Below, piece after piece: positions 1 through 9,509 of a stretch of DNA of 64,000 nt. Source of the stretch: Candidula unifasciata (taxonomy: Eukaryota; Mollusca; Gastropoda; Stylommatophora; Geomitridae); the NCBI GenBank assembly GCA_905116865.2, contig CAJHNH020002691.1, forward strand, positions 192,501-256,500, written 5' to 3'. Position numbers and translations under genes: made by a program. The notes beneath the pieces were generated by a model. It saw only the letters and a list, made by a program, of their open reading frames with translations, did not search any database and had not been told where the DNA came from. Positions within the stretch are counted from its first letter, which is position 1; each line of letters begins with the position of its first letter.

Positions 1-698
1 TTTGTTGATTAGACAGTCAGCATGTATACCAGTTTATTAATTAGCAGCCGGTTTGAGGAGAAACGAGGCTTACACAGTGCGGGTATTTGCCGTCGAAGTG
101 GGAGCGAGAGGCCTCGTTTCCACTTCGCTCTACAATGTGGTTAAAGAGTTAGGATTGCGCGGTAATGAACGGAAAACGGGCACTCAAAAAACTTGGTGAG
201 GTGGCCGCCGAAAGGGCATCCAGCTGGCTTTGGACGCAGCGCAACAACGTAGGGGGACGGGCCTCGGTGAGCTGGTCCGGGTATCTAGTGGAAAAGAGTT
301 TCTTATCCCTTTGAAAAGTCCATCGTGTACGAATTGTCTGCCAGTGTTCCTCTGCCAACTGCTAATAAAAGTCCAAGATGTGTCCGGTAAACCAAAGTAA
401 GCTTGTCGCTCGGTCGTCCAGGCATGCGGACTGTTCTAATTACGCTGCCGTGGCGGCTTCTTATCTCACAGTACCTCCTTCGAAACCACCAAGTCGTCTT
501 GTCTCTGGCCGAAAGTATAACACCATCCGGTAATTCTGTGCGGCGGGGAAGCAGCCCTGAGCTTCATGAACTCAGGTGGGCCCACCTCCGAATACGTTTA
601 GGAATCGTGGGCCGAAACGTGTGTCAAAAGAGGATAATTTCTACTGATGACTGTAGATCCCCGCTGTACTTGCTCCCTGTGAGTTTATTCTTATTGCA
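1..698 (+). mobile_element. 3' end of RLE-type LINE (copy B)
   Basis: This segment aligns by eye with 8848-9505 over its whole length. It covers the last ~70 codons of the LINE protein (to about 280) and the ~400-bp 3' UTR. The reading frame is broken by indels and stops, so it is a dead copy. Both copies stop matching just after a stretch ending in CTTATTG, which fixes the 3' terminus near 698. The element continues left beyond the window. The family assignment comes from the more complete copy at 5905-9505. Confidence 0.8.
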
Positions 699-734
699 AT
701 GTCAGTTACTTAGTCGACAGATCTTCTTTTCTGC

Positions 735-1950
735 CTTTCTAGCACCCAATGGAGCATAGACCCTCAACCTACTCGTGCCAAGTCGTTCTATTTGTCGTTA
801 CGCATGCAGCTCTCCCTTTGTCATCATCTCTGTAACTTCACTCTCAAGCTACCTTCTCCTTATGTATTTTAGTTTTCGTTTTTTTCTATGCCCCTGTGGG
901 TTCCACTGCAAAGAAATTCTAGTTATAACGTTCCAAGGGTTTTTTAGCGTGCGTGTCCTATCCAACGACAGCGTCTTTTCTTCACCTCTCCGTCCATCGG
1001 AACTTATCTAGTTCTCTACCAAAGCTCTTAGTGATTCTATCATACCATTTAATTCCCTCTATTCTGCACAGGCACCAGTTAATGAATGTTTGTAGTTTAT
1101 TAGTAATTGCCTTAGTTTTCCGCCATGTTTCAGCTCCATACAACAGTACTGATTGGACATTAGAATAATCCATTCTGAGTTTAGTATTTCTGTTAAATTC
1201 ATTTGACCTACATAAATTCTCTAATGATTTTGACTTTTGTATTCCTATTTTATTATCGCTTTCAGTTTCTCCATCTTTATCTACATTACTGCGCAAATAG
1301 GTGTACGACTCCACGTCTTGGAGTGGGGTGCCATTAAGAGAAACCACATTACTATTTGTCTAATTTATCCTCATTATCTTTGTCTTTCCCTTAAGTATTT
1401 TCAGACCCACCTGTTTGTTATCTCGCATCAAGTATATTTAATTTATCTTGCATCCGATTCCTGAGTGGGACAGAAGAGAAATATTTTCAGCGAAGTCCAG
1501 ATCATCAAGCTGTTTTTTTTAAGGAATTCTATTCCTGGTGTTAGCAGTTACCGTCTTCATAATCCAGTCTATAGCCAGTAAAAATAGGAGAGGCGACAAA
1601 AGACATCTGGTCGTACACCTGTTTTTATCTGTTAGCGTTCCCTCATGAAGAACTCGACATTTCCAGTCCTAATATGTTGCCCTTATTAAGTTAACAATTT
1701 TCTCTGGGATTTCATAGTTCCTATTAATTTCCAGACAGATTCCACATCAATGCTGTTAAAAGCTTTTTCGTAGTCTATGAATCCAATGTAAAGTGGTGAA
1801 TTCAGTTCAATGCTCTTCTCTTGTATTATACGTAATATGGCTATCAGGCCAGTACAGAATCTGCTTGACCGAAAACCTGCCTGTTCACCTCTTAGCTTTT
1901 GATCAACAGCATCTTTTCGTCTCTCCAAAAGAATTCTACTCAATATTTTT
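735..1950 (-). pseudogene. RTE-like RT palm and C-terminal remnant
   Basis: The minus strand translates in pieces. RT blocks KILSRILLERRKDAVD and EQAGFRSSRFCTGLIAIL lie at about 1950-1830. The CLLSPLLFLLAIDWI block and a decayed catalytic box, DLDFAENISLLSH (FADD expected), lie at about 1640-1470. The tail motif SLNGTPLQDVESYTYL is at about 1345-1300, followed by LLYGAETWRKTKA. This order is typical of RTE-type reverse transcriptases. The changed FADD box and several frameshifts rule out activity. Confidence 0.8.
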
Positions 1951-1958
1951 ACAGGAAC

Positions 1959-2169
1959 TAGTAAAAAAAAGTAAAGATCCCTTTTCACGCCTTTCGACGC
2001 ATCGGGCAAATGAGCAGAGCGTCCCATATTTTTACAGACCATCAGCACTCTGTGGGTAATGTGGTCAGCATTACGCCGGCTGTCTTTACTTTCCCAGGAC
2101 AGCCCATCCTGGTACCCATTTTAGGCTGGGTCGACCTGCGACGTCCCATACCACGACAAAAATCCACGC
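1959..2169 (-). mobile_element. SINE-A copy inside RTE LINE, 5'-truncated
   Basis: It matches the better SINE-A copies at 29200 and 56365 from the 3' tail to about 200 bases inward, but lacks the tRNA-like head. It is flanked by 10-bp duplications: TTACAGGAAC at 1949-1958 and TTACAGTAAC at 2170-2179 (9 of 10 match). Removing it rejoins RT sequence on either side. The missing head fits 5' truncation during target-primed insertion. Confidence 0.85.
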
Positions 2170-2179
2170 TTACAGTAAC

Positions 2180-2580
2180 TGCTACCAGCATAATTCCTAT
2201 ATACTTTTCACACTCTTATAAGTCAATTTTGTTGGGGCAGTTTCACAAGATATAATTCTCTCCGGTTTGCTGGTATTTCTTCGATCTCCTAGACTTTACT
2301 AATACATCTATGTAGCAATTCCGTTGACGTGTTTATATTGACCGTAATAACTTCTGCTGGGATACCATCTGGACCTGCTGCTTTTTCTTCCTTGAGAAAA
2401 TGTATAGCTTTCCTAATGTCCAATTTAGATGGTATTTCACAGTTGATATCCAGTTCCATTCCTAAAGGTTGGATATCTGGAGGAATCTCTGGGGCTGGTC
2501 TATTCAAAAGTGTTTTAGAATATTCAACACATCTGTCCATTTGGTCTTTAGTGTTGGTGAGAAACTTTCCTTAACTATTT
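2180..2580 (-). pseudogene. RTE-like RT fingers remnant
   Basis: One open minus-strand stretch (2540-2289) reads through HFLKEEKAAGPDGIPAEVI, a typical N-terminal RT block, and STELLHRCISK. Below it the frame is broken, but LPQQN and RNYAG still match the usual LPKKGDL...NYRGI segment that precedes the SINE insertion point. It belongs to the same element as 735-1950. Confidence 0.8.
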
Positions 2581-2589
2581 TTTTTTTAA

Positions 2590-3390
2590 ATGATCCACTT
2601 GGCTGACTTTATTTACCTACTAGAAAATTTTGTAGATTGGCAAAATATGAGTTTGTGAGAACAGAAAGCTCACAATTAAAACTCTTATCTATCAGGCTTG
2701 TGTTCTCAGCACTCTGCATTATGGCAGTGAAATTTAGTCAACTTTTTTTTGCACCAGGAGAGACGACTAAATAGCTTTTACATGCGATGCCTAAGAAGAA
2801 TACTTGGCATTAAGTAGTTTGACAAAATCACAAACACTGAGGTACTGGAAAGAGCAGGCACTACAACAGTCTTTTCAAAGCTTAGTCTATGAAGGCTCCG
2901 GTGGCTGAGTCACACCAAGTGAATGGAGGATGGCAGAGTCCATAAGGACATACTTTGTGGTAAATTAAAGACAGGTAGAAGATGTCGAAGCCGACATCTA
3001 CTACAGTATAAAGATGTGTGCAAGCGGGACAAGAATTATACAGATATTGAGGTGGGCTCATGGGAACAAAATGCAATGAACCATTTTGTGTGGAGGGCTG
3101 CATAACAGGAAGGGAATGAGAGTAAAGGAATAAAGTATTGCAGAAAAGATGAGAGCTGAGCGTCTGAGAAGAAACGAATTAAACACAGATGTTGACAACA
3201 ATGGTCCCGAAATCCCATGTTATCATTGCGGAAAACCTTTCTTGACACTGGCGGATCTGGCTAGTCACACTCGACATCGCCATGGGCTGTGAGTCCAATG
3301 CCTCCTCATAGATCAATATAACACGATCGCCTGGAAAGATGGAAAAGTGCCAACCAATCAATCATCATTCACTTACTAATTTCCTTGTGT
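2590..3390 (+). mobile_element. LINE 3' end with C-terminal zinc finger, inserted in RTE LINE
   Basis: Plus-strand translation shows the conserved tail of a non-LTR retrotransposon: VLSTLHYGSE, then MEDGRVHKDILCGKLKTGR, then YKDVCKRD, and finally CYHCGKPFLTLADLASHTRH, a C2H2 zinc finger at about 3217-3290. Frames change between blocks and only the C-terminal third is present, so it is a 5'-truncated dead copy. RTE sequence resumes on both sides. A related fragment lies at 25535-25860 on the minus strand. Confidence 0.75.
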
Positions 3391-3900
3391 TTTGTAAGGG
3401 TCTTTGATGTTTCCTTTTGCTGCTGCTGTCTCTGCTTCTTATGCTAGGTCATCTAAATATGTTCCCTTTATCTGCCCTTATTCGCTTTCTAACTTCATTA
3501 CTTTCATAGCTTTCATTATTTCGTGTATTTCTTTTCAGCCCTTGCATTAGCAGCTCTAGTCTTTGCTATTGTTTAAGTCAGCCTATTTACGTTTCCTTTC
3601 TTTGATCATTTCAATGGCTCTGGCGTTATCTACGCTTTCTGTTGTTTAGTACGTAATGAGGCACCCACTCCCTATCTGTGCATATTCTTATCTTAGTATT
3701 CACTTTCAACGCCAGTTTTGAGTTAGCTTTACTACTCTTTGACCTCTCGTTTAGCGCTCCTGTCTGGTGGGTTCAACGGCCTCTGAAATGCCACTCCTGT
3801 GTGCGGTCAAGGTTGCCATTTTCCCAATATTCAGTAGCAACACAGGACAAGATACTCCTAACTAGTCCACTGTCTACAAATGGCTGATGTGGGATTTGTT
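3390..3900 (-). pseudogene. RTE-like LINE linker between endonuclease and RT
   Basis: The minus strand reads DNARAIEMIKERKRK, then KAMKVMKLESE, then YLDDLA and GNIKDPYKTQGN. This is the charged linker that precedes RT in RTE-type elements, ending where the inserted LINE tail begins. Homology further upstream (3700-3900) is weak. No endonuclease domain is visible beyond it. Confidence 0.6.
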
Positions 3901-4158
3901 ATTTTCAATGAATCCGATGTGTTCTCGCACTGTTTGCATTTGGTAAGATAAAAAGAAAGAAATCTGGCTTCCAAGTGATCGATGTCTTTATATAATTAGC
4001 CTTTGTGAAACTCATGCATTCGTAATTTTTGTTTTCGTAGTGGTATTTTCTCCTATAGGTATCTGATGTGAGATATTTTGCAACTGAAAACGTTCTTCAT
4101 TCCACAGCAAGACTGAGTATAAGAGGAAGAAGGAGGAAACAGGAGGATAACTGATGAT

Positions 4159-4304
4159 GATGATGATGATGATGATAATGATGATGATGATCATCATCAT
4201 CAGAAGAAGAAGAAAAAGAAAAAGGGAAGAAGAATGAGGTTTGGAGGCGGGAATAAATAAAAAGAAAAGAAAAACAGAAGAATGAAAACAAAAAGAAAAA
4301 GAAG

Positions 4305-4365
<61 letters not shown>

Positions 4366-4660
4366 AAGAAGAAGAAGAAGAAGAAGAAGAAGAAGAGAAG
4401 AAGAAAAAGAAGAAGAAGAAGAAGAAGAAGAAGAAGAAGAAGAAAGAAAGAAGAAGAAGAAGAAAGAAGAAGAAGAAAGAAGAAGAAGAAGAGAAGAAGA
4501 AGAAGAAGAAGAAGAAGAAGAAGAAGAAGAAGAAGAAGAAGAAGAAGAAGAAGAAGAAGAAGAAGAAGAAGAAGAAGAAGAAGAAGAAGAAAAAGAAGAA
4601 GAAGAAGAAGAAGAAAAGGGGAAAGAGGAGACGGAGAAAGAAAATCTAATAATAACAACA
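4159..4660. repeat. GAT and GAA trinucleotide tract
   Basis: A short (GAT)n run at 4153-4200 is followed by GAA-rich sequence, nearly pure from about 4290 to 4618. The plus strand is almost entirely purine for over 400 bases. Interruptions such as AAAGAAG and GAGAAG mark older parts. Open frames across it are low-complexity artefacts. Confidence 0.95.
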
Positions 4661-4699
4661 ACAATAATAATATGAAACTAATAATAATATAAAAGAAGT

Positions 4700-5235
4700 G
4701 GAGAAGAAGAAGAACACAAGCAGAAAAACAAATCTTTAATTTAGAATAATACCACTTTGCGATTCTACAGTGGTAAAATCTGCTAAAATATATTTTATAC
4801 CACTCAGTTCAAGGTTTAAAAAAAAAAGGGGGGGGGGGGGGGGGGGGGAAAAAGGGGGGGGGGGGGGTAAATCTTGTTTTGGCCTCATTCGATTTCACAG
4901 TGAAATTAGAGACATTCCCTGGCTCTAAATTCAATCACGGAAAGCCGATAGTGTAAATAGAATTACGTTCTGTTTGATTTTCTTCTTCATTAAAAAACAA
5001 ATCCCAGAGTACCCAACAAGGCGAGAAAAGGAAACAATCCTTCGTTCTGGCGTGCTGTGTTTCCTATCTTCATTTATTAATGTTAGCAGTCCTAGAAGCA
5101 TACTATTTTGTTTGTTATTTGGTGTAGTAGATATAAGAGCTGATAGCTGAGAATTCAGAAAGTCAGTATTACATATCGTACTTATTGTTTACCATATCGT
5201 ATATTCAGTACCAAGAAAGTAAAGGAACTTTATCG
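4700..5235. other. Unassigned spacer with a poly-G run
   Basis: I see no gene or recognised repeat here. The notable element is an A-run passing into two G runs at about 4820-4867. The remainder is AT-rich. Confidence 0.5.
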
Positions 5236-5424
5236 CGGCAAGGAGGCTGCGTGGTCTCGAGGCATGTTGTCCGCTTCGAGTGCTAGAGGTTTTGGGTTCA
5301 ATCCCCGGTAAGGGCTGGGATTTTTTCAAGTGAACTTCGAGCTGAAAAGCGCCCGTTTAGACTGTAGGTTATATTTAGAGTTCCCGACAATCGGGGTAGG
5401 GCTTCAAAAAAAAAAAAAAAAAAA
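5236..5424 (+). mobile_element. tRNA-derived SINE with poly-A tail
   Basis: A tRNA-like head with box A (GCGTGGTCTCGAGG) and box B (GGGTTCAATCCCC) at about 5250-5312 is followed by a short unrelated body and an 18-base A run at 5407-5424. This is a Pol III SINE layout. The body does not contain the conserved centre of SINE-A or SINE-B. A true tRNA gene is unlikely because no acceptor stem forms. Confidence 0.7.
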
Positions 5425-5439
5425 TTATTTTCAAGGGAA

Positions 5440-5550
5440 AGGAAGAACAATTATCCGCGGGTGGGGAATAGGGGGTGGGGGTGGGGGGGGGGGTAGGATG
5501 GGGTGGCCGGAAGGGGGGTGGCCGGAAGGGGGGGGGGATGTCCTAAACTG
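5440..5550. repeat. G-rich stretch with short direct repeats
   Basis: Runs of 4-10 G and a repeated GTGGCCGGAAGGGGGG block (about 5500-5537) follow the SINE tail. Its guanine spacing would allow G-quadruplexes. Confidence 0.6.
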
Positions 5551-5724
5551 ATATACAAAATTGGATGTCACGATCTTTATTTTTGGGCACGTAATTGACA
5601 CAAGTGAAATAGATTAATAATAACGGACGCCTTAAGGGGGAAGAGCAAAAGCAATACGAAAAAAAATTGATGCCTGGCGAGTTTTTTTATTACTCGTACA
5701 ATTTCACCCCTCCTCTTGCTGCTG

Positions 5725-5899
5725 TCTCTTCCTCTTCTTCTTTTTCTTCTTCTTCCTTCTTCTTTTTCTTCTTCTTCTTCTCTTCTTCTTCTTCTTCTTC
5801 TTCTTCTTCTTCTTCTTCTTCTTCTTCTTCTTCTTCTTCTTCTTTCTTCTTCTCTGTCTGTCTGCCTGCCTGCCTGCCTGACTGCCTGTCTGTCTGCCT
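5725..5899. repeat. CTT trinucleotide then CTGC/CTGT tetranucleotide tract
   Basis: A (CTT)n run from about 5738 to 5852 passes into (CTGT)n/(CTGC)n to 5899, directly upstream of the RLE-type LINE. The LINE's 5' boundary appears to lie at the end of this tract. Confidence 0.95.
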
Positions 5900-6144
5900 A
5901 ATTACCCCTTATAAGGGCTGCCATTTTTGCCTGGGGCGGCCTGGAACGGGAAGGCGGGATTTTCTGTGTGTCTGGCTTCTGCTGTCAAGGTCTGGTGAAC
6001 GTTTAGTGTGCTGTCCGTGAAGATGGCGTATTTCTTGGGCTCTCTTTGGTGGCTTTTAGAGCTGGCGATAACCTTTTATGTTGGGCGTGCCTTGTTTCCT
6101 TTGTCTGTATCTGGACGCGCGCAGTTGCTTAAGGGCTGCGTTGA

Positions 6145-6453
6145 GTTCATGGTAAAATCTGGCTCTGTACATGTGGAAAGTGCTTCACGGGGTTGCATGG
6201 TCTGAGAACGCATGCCGGAAGGATGAAATGCGAAAGTGCTCCACGCAGTAAACGCCGTTTCAAAACTATTACTACTGTGGTAGTTTCTAAGTCGTTAGGG
6301 AACGACGAGCAGGGTGAACCCCACTCGGCCGGAGAGGCCCATGACGTTGACTGCGGAGGCGCACTTTTGATGATTCCCGAGGAAGTGCGTTTCAGGATCA
6401 GGTTTCCACCTGCGAGCGATAAGGTGTCGTGGTGCAGGTTAGAAAGTATGTGA
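6145..6453 (+). pseudogene. N-terminal zinc-finger region of RLE-type LINE
   Basis: In the frame of position 6193, codons from about 6166 read CTCGKCF and then GLRTHAGRMKC. This has the C..CGK-F....GL..H......C spacing of the N-terminal DNA-binding finger of these LINEs. The frame stays open to 6453. The next block is in another frame, so a frameshift lies between 6453 and 6552. Confidence 0.7.
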
Positions 6454-6479
6454 GAAACTAATTCATGATTTAAAAAAGA

Positions 6480-7754
6480 AAGTCGTTAGGCGACAAGCTT
6501 ACAAAGTTTGGTGATGTAATATACGAACACTGTTCCCGTGAGTTCGGGACAGTGGAAAAGGCGCCGCCGGGCGTAAAGCAGAATATAAGCAGGAGACAGA
6601 GCGACATTCTGAAGTGTCGGACAGACAAGAATGCCCTCAGAAAACGGTTCAAAGCCGCTACAGGCAGCGAACGGGAGGGGCTGCATGAAGTCTGGTTGCA
6701 TTTAAAGAACAGACACAGTGCCCTATGTCGCGCTGAGCGTTTCTGTAACAACAGGAGAAGAACCAAAAGGGAGCGAGAGAAATTCTTTAGGGACCCGTTC
6801 CAGTCTGCCCGACGTCTATTCGAGCAACCGAAGTCTGGGACTCTGGTTGTCAGTAAAGAGGAGCTTGAGTCACATTTACGCCAAATGTACTCTGACAAGA
6901 AGAGGAATGAGCCCCTCGATAACAATCCAGAGATCCTTAGCAGCCTCAAGCAGCCTGAGTTGCCGAAGGTTTCATTTAAAGTGATACCACCCCTTTGGTC
7001 TGAGGTTGAGGAAATTGTGAAAAGAGCCAGCAGCAAGTCTGCTCATGTCTGAATGGTGTTTCGAACGTTCTTTACAAGCGTTGCCCGAAAGTCCTACGAA
7101 TGCTTCACGGCTTGTTGAGACACGCGTGGAGCCGAAAACACATATGTCCAGAGTGGCAAAAGGCTAACGGGGTCTACATTAACAAAGAGCAGAACTCGAA
7201 GAGTCTTTCCCAATTCAGGCCCATCTCGCTGTTGAATATCGAGGGTAAAATATTCTTCTCGGTCATAGCTCGCCGGCTCACACAGTATATGATGGCGAAC
7301 AAGTACATCGATACGAGTGTTCAAAAGGGTGATATCCCGGGCGTTCCTGGGTGCCTTGAACACGCGACCATGATTTGGGAGTCTTTTCAGAGGGCCAAGC
7401 ATGAGAGAACCGAATTGCACGTTATATGGTTGGACCTCGCCAAGGATTATATGGGGCAGTCCCCATGGGCTACTGTGGCAGGCCCTTCGCATGTTTCACG
7501 TACCGGCACTGATCAACGAAATGATCGAGCAATATTTCTCTAAGTTCGCTTTGAGCTTCTCTACCTCGACGTTTACCACGAGGTGGACTGAGTTACAAGT
7601 TGGGATAGCTATGGGGTGTACGATCTCACCAATACTGTTCGTCATGGCCATGCAGATCATGTTAGACGGGGTGGCCGGCTACGGACAGGGCCTTCAGATT
7701 GGTCAGGCGAATACACGAGTAACTGGCTACAGGCCTGCTCGCGATCGAGCGTAG
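6480..7754 (+). pseudogene. Reverse transcriptase region of RLE-type LINE, motif C deleted
   Basis: Frame 6552-7049 encodes the region before RT (charged, ending SEVEEIVKRASSKSA). A frameshift near 7045 leads to NGVSNVLYKRCPKVLRMLHG and on to FRPISLLNIEGKIFFSVIAR (frame of 7100). A second frameshift near 7450 follows motif A (VIWLDLAKDY). Motif B (GIAMGCTISPILFVMAM) lies at 7605-7656. The FMDD/YADD box expected about 60 residues later is absent. Sequence jumps near 7720-7755 to the post-thumb segment, so a deletion removed motif C. Confidence 0.8.
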
Positions 7755-8280
7755 CAGGCTGATTGGGAAGTTCAAGGTATTGTGTCTCCAATTAATGTTG
7801 ATTCCAAAGCTCCTCTGGCCGCTGTTAGTCTACGAAGTGATGATGACTGCAGTGGAGACGATGGAGAAAAAGATCAACACAGCCTTAAGAAAGTGGATTG
7901 TCTGACTGACGTGGCTCTGTATTGTAAGAAGGCTAAGCTGGTACTCCCGTTCAAATCGATAACTGAAGAGTTTAAAGTCGGCAAAGTAAGACTCGCCATG
8001 CTCTTGTCCAACCCGCTCTAAAGACTGGTTAGAAGTGGAGAGTCCTCGATGCGATCGAATCTGCCCAGAATGCACTAAAATTGAAGGAAATTGTGGGTTA
8101 CACTCAAACCGACCGTCGGGGCCTAGGTCACGGGAAGGTCAGTTGGTGGTCCAAAGTCACAGCCAAAGAGCGCTGAGACATGGTGATACAGCAGGTAAGG
8201 GACAACGAAAACGAGGTTCAGGTCCAGAAAGCCGCTCAGCAGTCTCAGCAGGGCCATTAAGTCAGCCTGGAGAGCGCATT
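7755..8280 (+). pseudogene. Post-RT linker of RLE-type LINE, frameshifted
   Basis: Frames alternate. RLIGKFKVLCLQLMLIPK and YEVMMTAVETMEKKINT (7757-7895) pass to LTDVALYCKKAKLVLPFKSI (7900-7965) and then a decayed basic stretch to 8280. These blocks normally connect RT to the CCHC knuckle. A stop follows SNPL at 8019-8021. Confidence 0.65.
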
Positions 8281-9086
8281 GCCAAGAGTACTCACATGGG
8301 GTGAGATCTGGCGAATGACCCCGCTGCGACTGAGCTTTATCGTTCGTTCTGCGTACGATGTATTACCGTCCGGTGTCAACATGGTGAAGTGGTCTGCGAC
8401 TAACTACCCGAAATGCCCGTTGTGCAGAGCGAAGCAAACGTTAGAACACGTTCTGTCCGCATACAGGAAAGCCCTAGGTCAAGGCAGATATACCTGGCGC
8501 CACAACAAGGTGCTAAAAGAGTTGGCAGCTGTTATGAAACAGGCTAGGATGAGGGCCAATGCGAGGGCTAGTCCTACCATCGTCCCCATACGTTTCTGCA
8601 AGGCTGAACAGATTCACAAAGGTAGGATCAACAAAGACGCATACACTCCATCTATGGTAGACTCTGCGAGGGACTGGTTACTGGCGGTTGACCTGCCTGG
8701 CCATGAAAGGTACCCTGAGTCAATCCGGAAGACCGGCCTGCGACCTGGCATAGTTCTCTACTCTGCGGATAAACGGCAGCTCTTCCTGATTGAGCTTACC
8801 GTCCCGTATGAGTCGAGAATGGACGAAAGTCATATGTACAAGCTCTAAAAGTACAGCGACTTAGCAGCCGATCTGAGGAGAGACGAAGCGTACACAGTAC
8901 GAGTCTTTGCCGTCGAAGTGGGGAGCGAGAGGTCTCGTTTCCACTTCACTCTACAATGTGATTAAAGAACTATAATTACGTGGTAATGAATGCAAACGGA
9001 CACTTAAACAGCTGGGCGAGGTTGCCGAGAGGGCCTCGAGCTGGCTATGGACACAACGAAACAACGTAGGGGACGGGCCTCGGTGA
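8279..9086 (+). pseudogene. CCHC knuckle and restriction-like endonuclease of LINE
   Basis: The frame is open from 8279 to 8848. It contains CPLCRAKQTLEHVLSAY, a CCHC knuckle whose last Cys has become Tyr, then GRYTWRHNKVLKELAAV, and the endonuclease core LRPGIVLYS...LFLIELTVPYESRM. The usual Pro-Asp of the PD-(D/E)xK fold reads Pro-Gly here (about 8743-8748). A stop at 8846-8848 interrupts the C-terminal tail, which continues with frameshifts through VEVG, ERASSWLWTQRNN to the original stop at 9084-9086. Confidence 0.8.
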
Positions 9087-9509
9087 GCTGGTCCGGGTGT
9101 CTAGCGGAAAAGAATTTCTCATTCCTTAAAGTCCATCGTGCCCGAATTGTCTGCCAGTGTCCCTCTGCCACCTGCTAACTAAGTCCAACATGTATACCAA
9201 TCGTAAGCTTGCCGCTCGGTCGTTCAAGTATGCAGACTGCTTTAATTATGCTACCGCGACGACTTATCTCACAGTACCTTCTGCAAAATCACCAATTCGT
9301 CTTGTCCCTATCTGATCAACATCCGGTAATTCGTGCAGCAGGGGAAACCAACCCTGAGCTTCATGAACTCAGGTGGGCCCACTCTCTGAGAATGTGTAGG
9401 AGCTCGTGGGCCGAAACATTTGTCGACGAGAGCTTAACTTCTACTGATGATTGGCAGACCCCTGCTATACATGCTCCCCTGTGGAGTTTCTTCTTATTGT
9501 AGAGTTTTT

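Larger units (their letters stand above)
721..3900 (-). mobile_element. RTE-like LINE, copy 1, split by two insertions
   Basis: Reading the minus strand from 3900 down to 721 gives, in order, a basic linker, RT fingers and palm, and the C-terminal tail of an RTE-like non-LTR retrotransposon. The 3' end carries a short A/G-rich tail near 721-735, directly beside the 3' end of the RLE-type LINE. A SINE (1959-2169) interrupts the RT region and another LINE's 3' end (2590-3390) interrupts the linker/RT boundary. Many stops and frameshifts make it a fossil. A related copy lies at 37755-38710 on the plus strand. Confidence 0.8.
5905..9505 (+). mobile_element. RLE-type non-LTR retrotransposon (copy A), near full length, dead
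   Basis: The domain order is N-terminal zinc finger, reverse transcriptase, CCHC knuckle, then restriction-like endonuclease. This is the architecture of the R2/R4/NeSL/Hero/CRE group. A single coding region ran from about 6145 to the stop at 9084-9086, with a ~240-bp 5' UTR and a ~400-bp 3' UTR. At least four frameshifts, an internal deletion that removes RT motif C, and changes at a zinc ligand and an endonuclease aspartate inactivate it. The 3' end at about 9505 abuts the broken end of the gag-like LINE. Confidence 0.85.

Noticed and set aside
403..759. 118-residue plus-strand frame as a gene
   Set aside because: It lies in the 3' UTR of the RLE-type LINE and is not conserved as a frame in the second copy (9180-9505).
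4200..4692. Long Leu/Phe and Lys/Arg open frames on both strands
   Set aside because: They are readings of a GAA·TTC microsatellite. No initiation context, no complex sequence.
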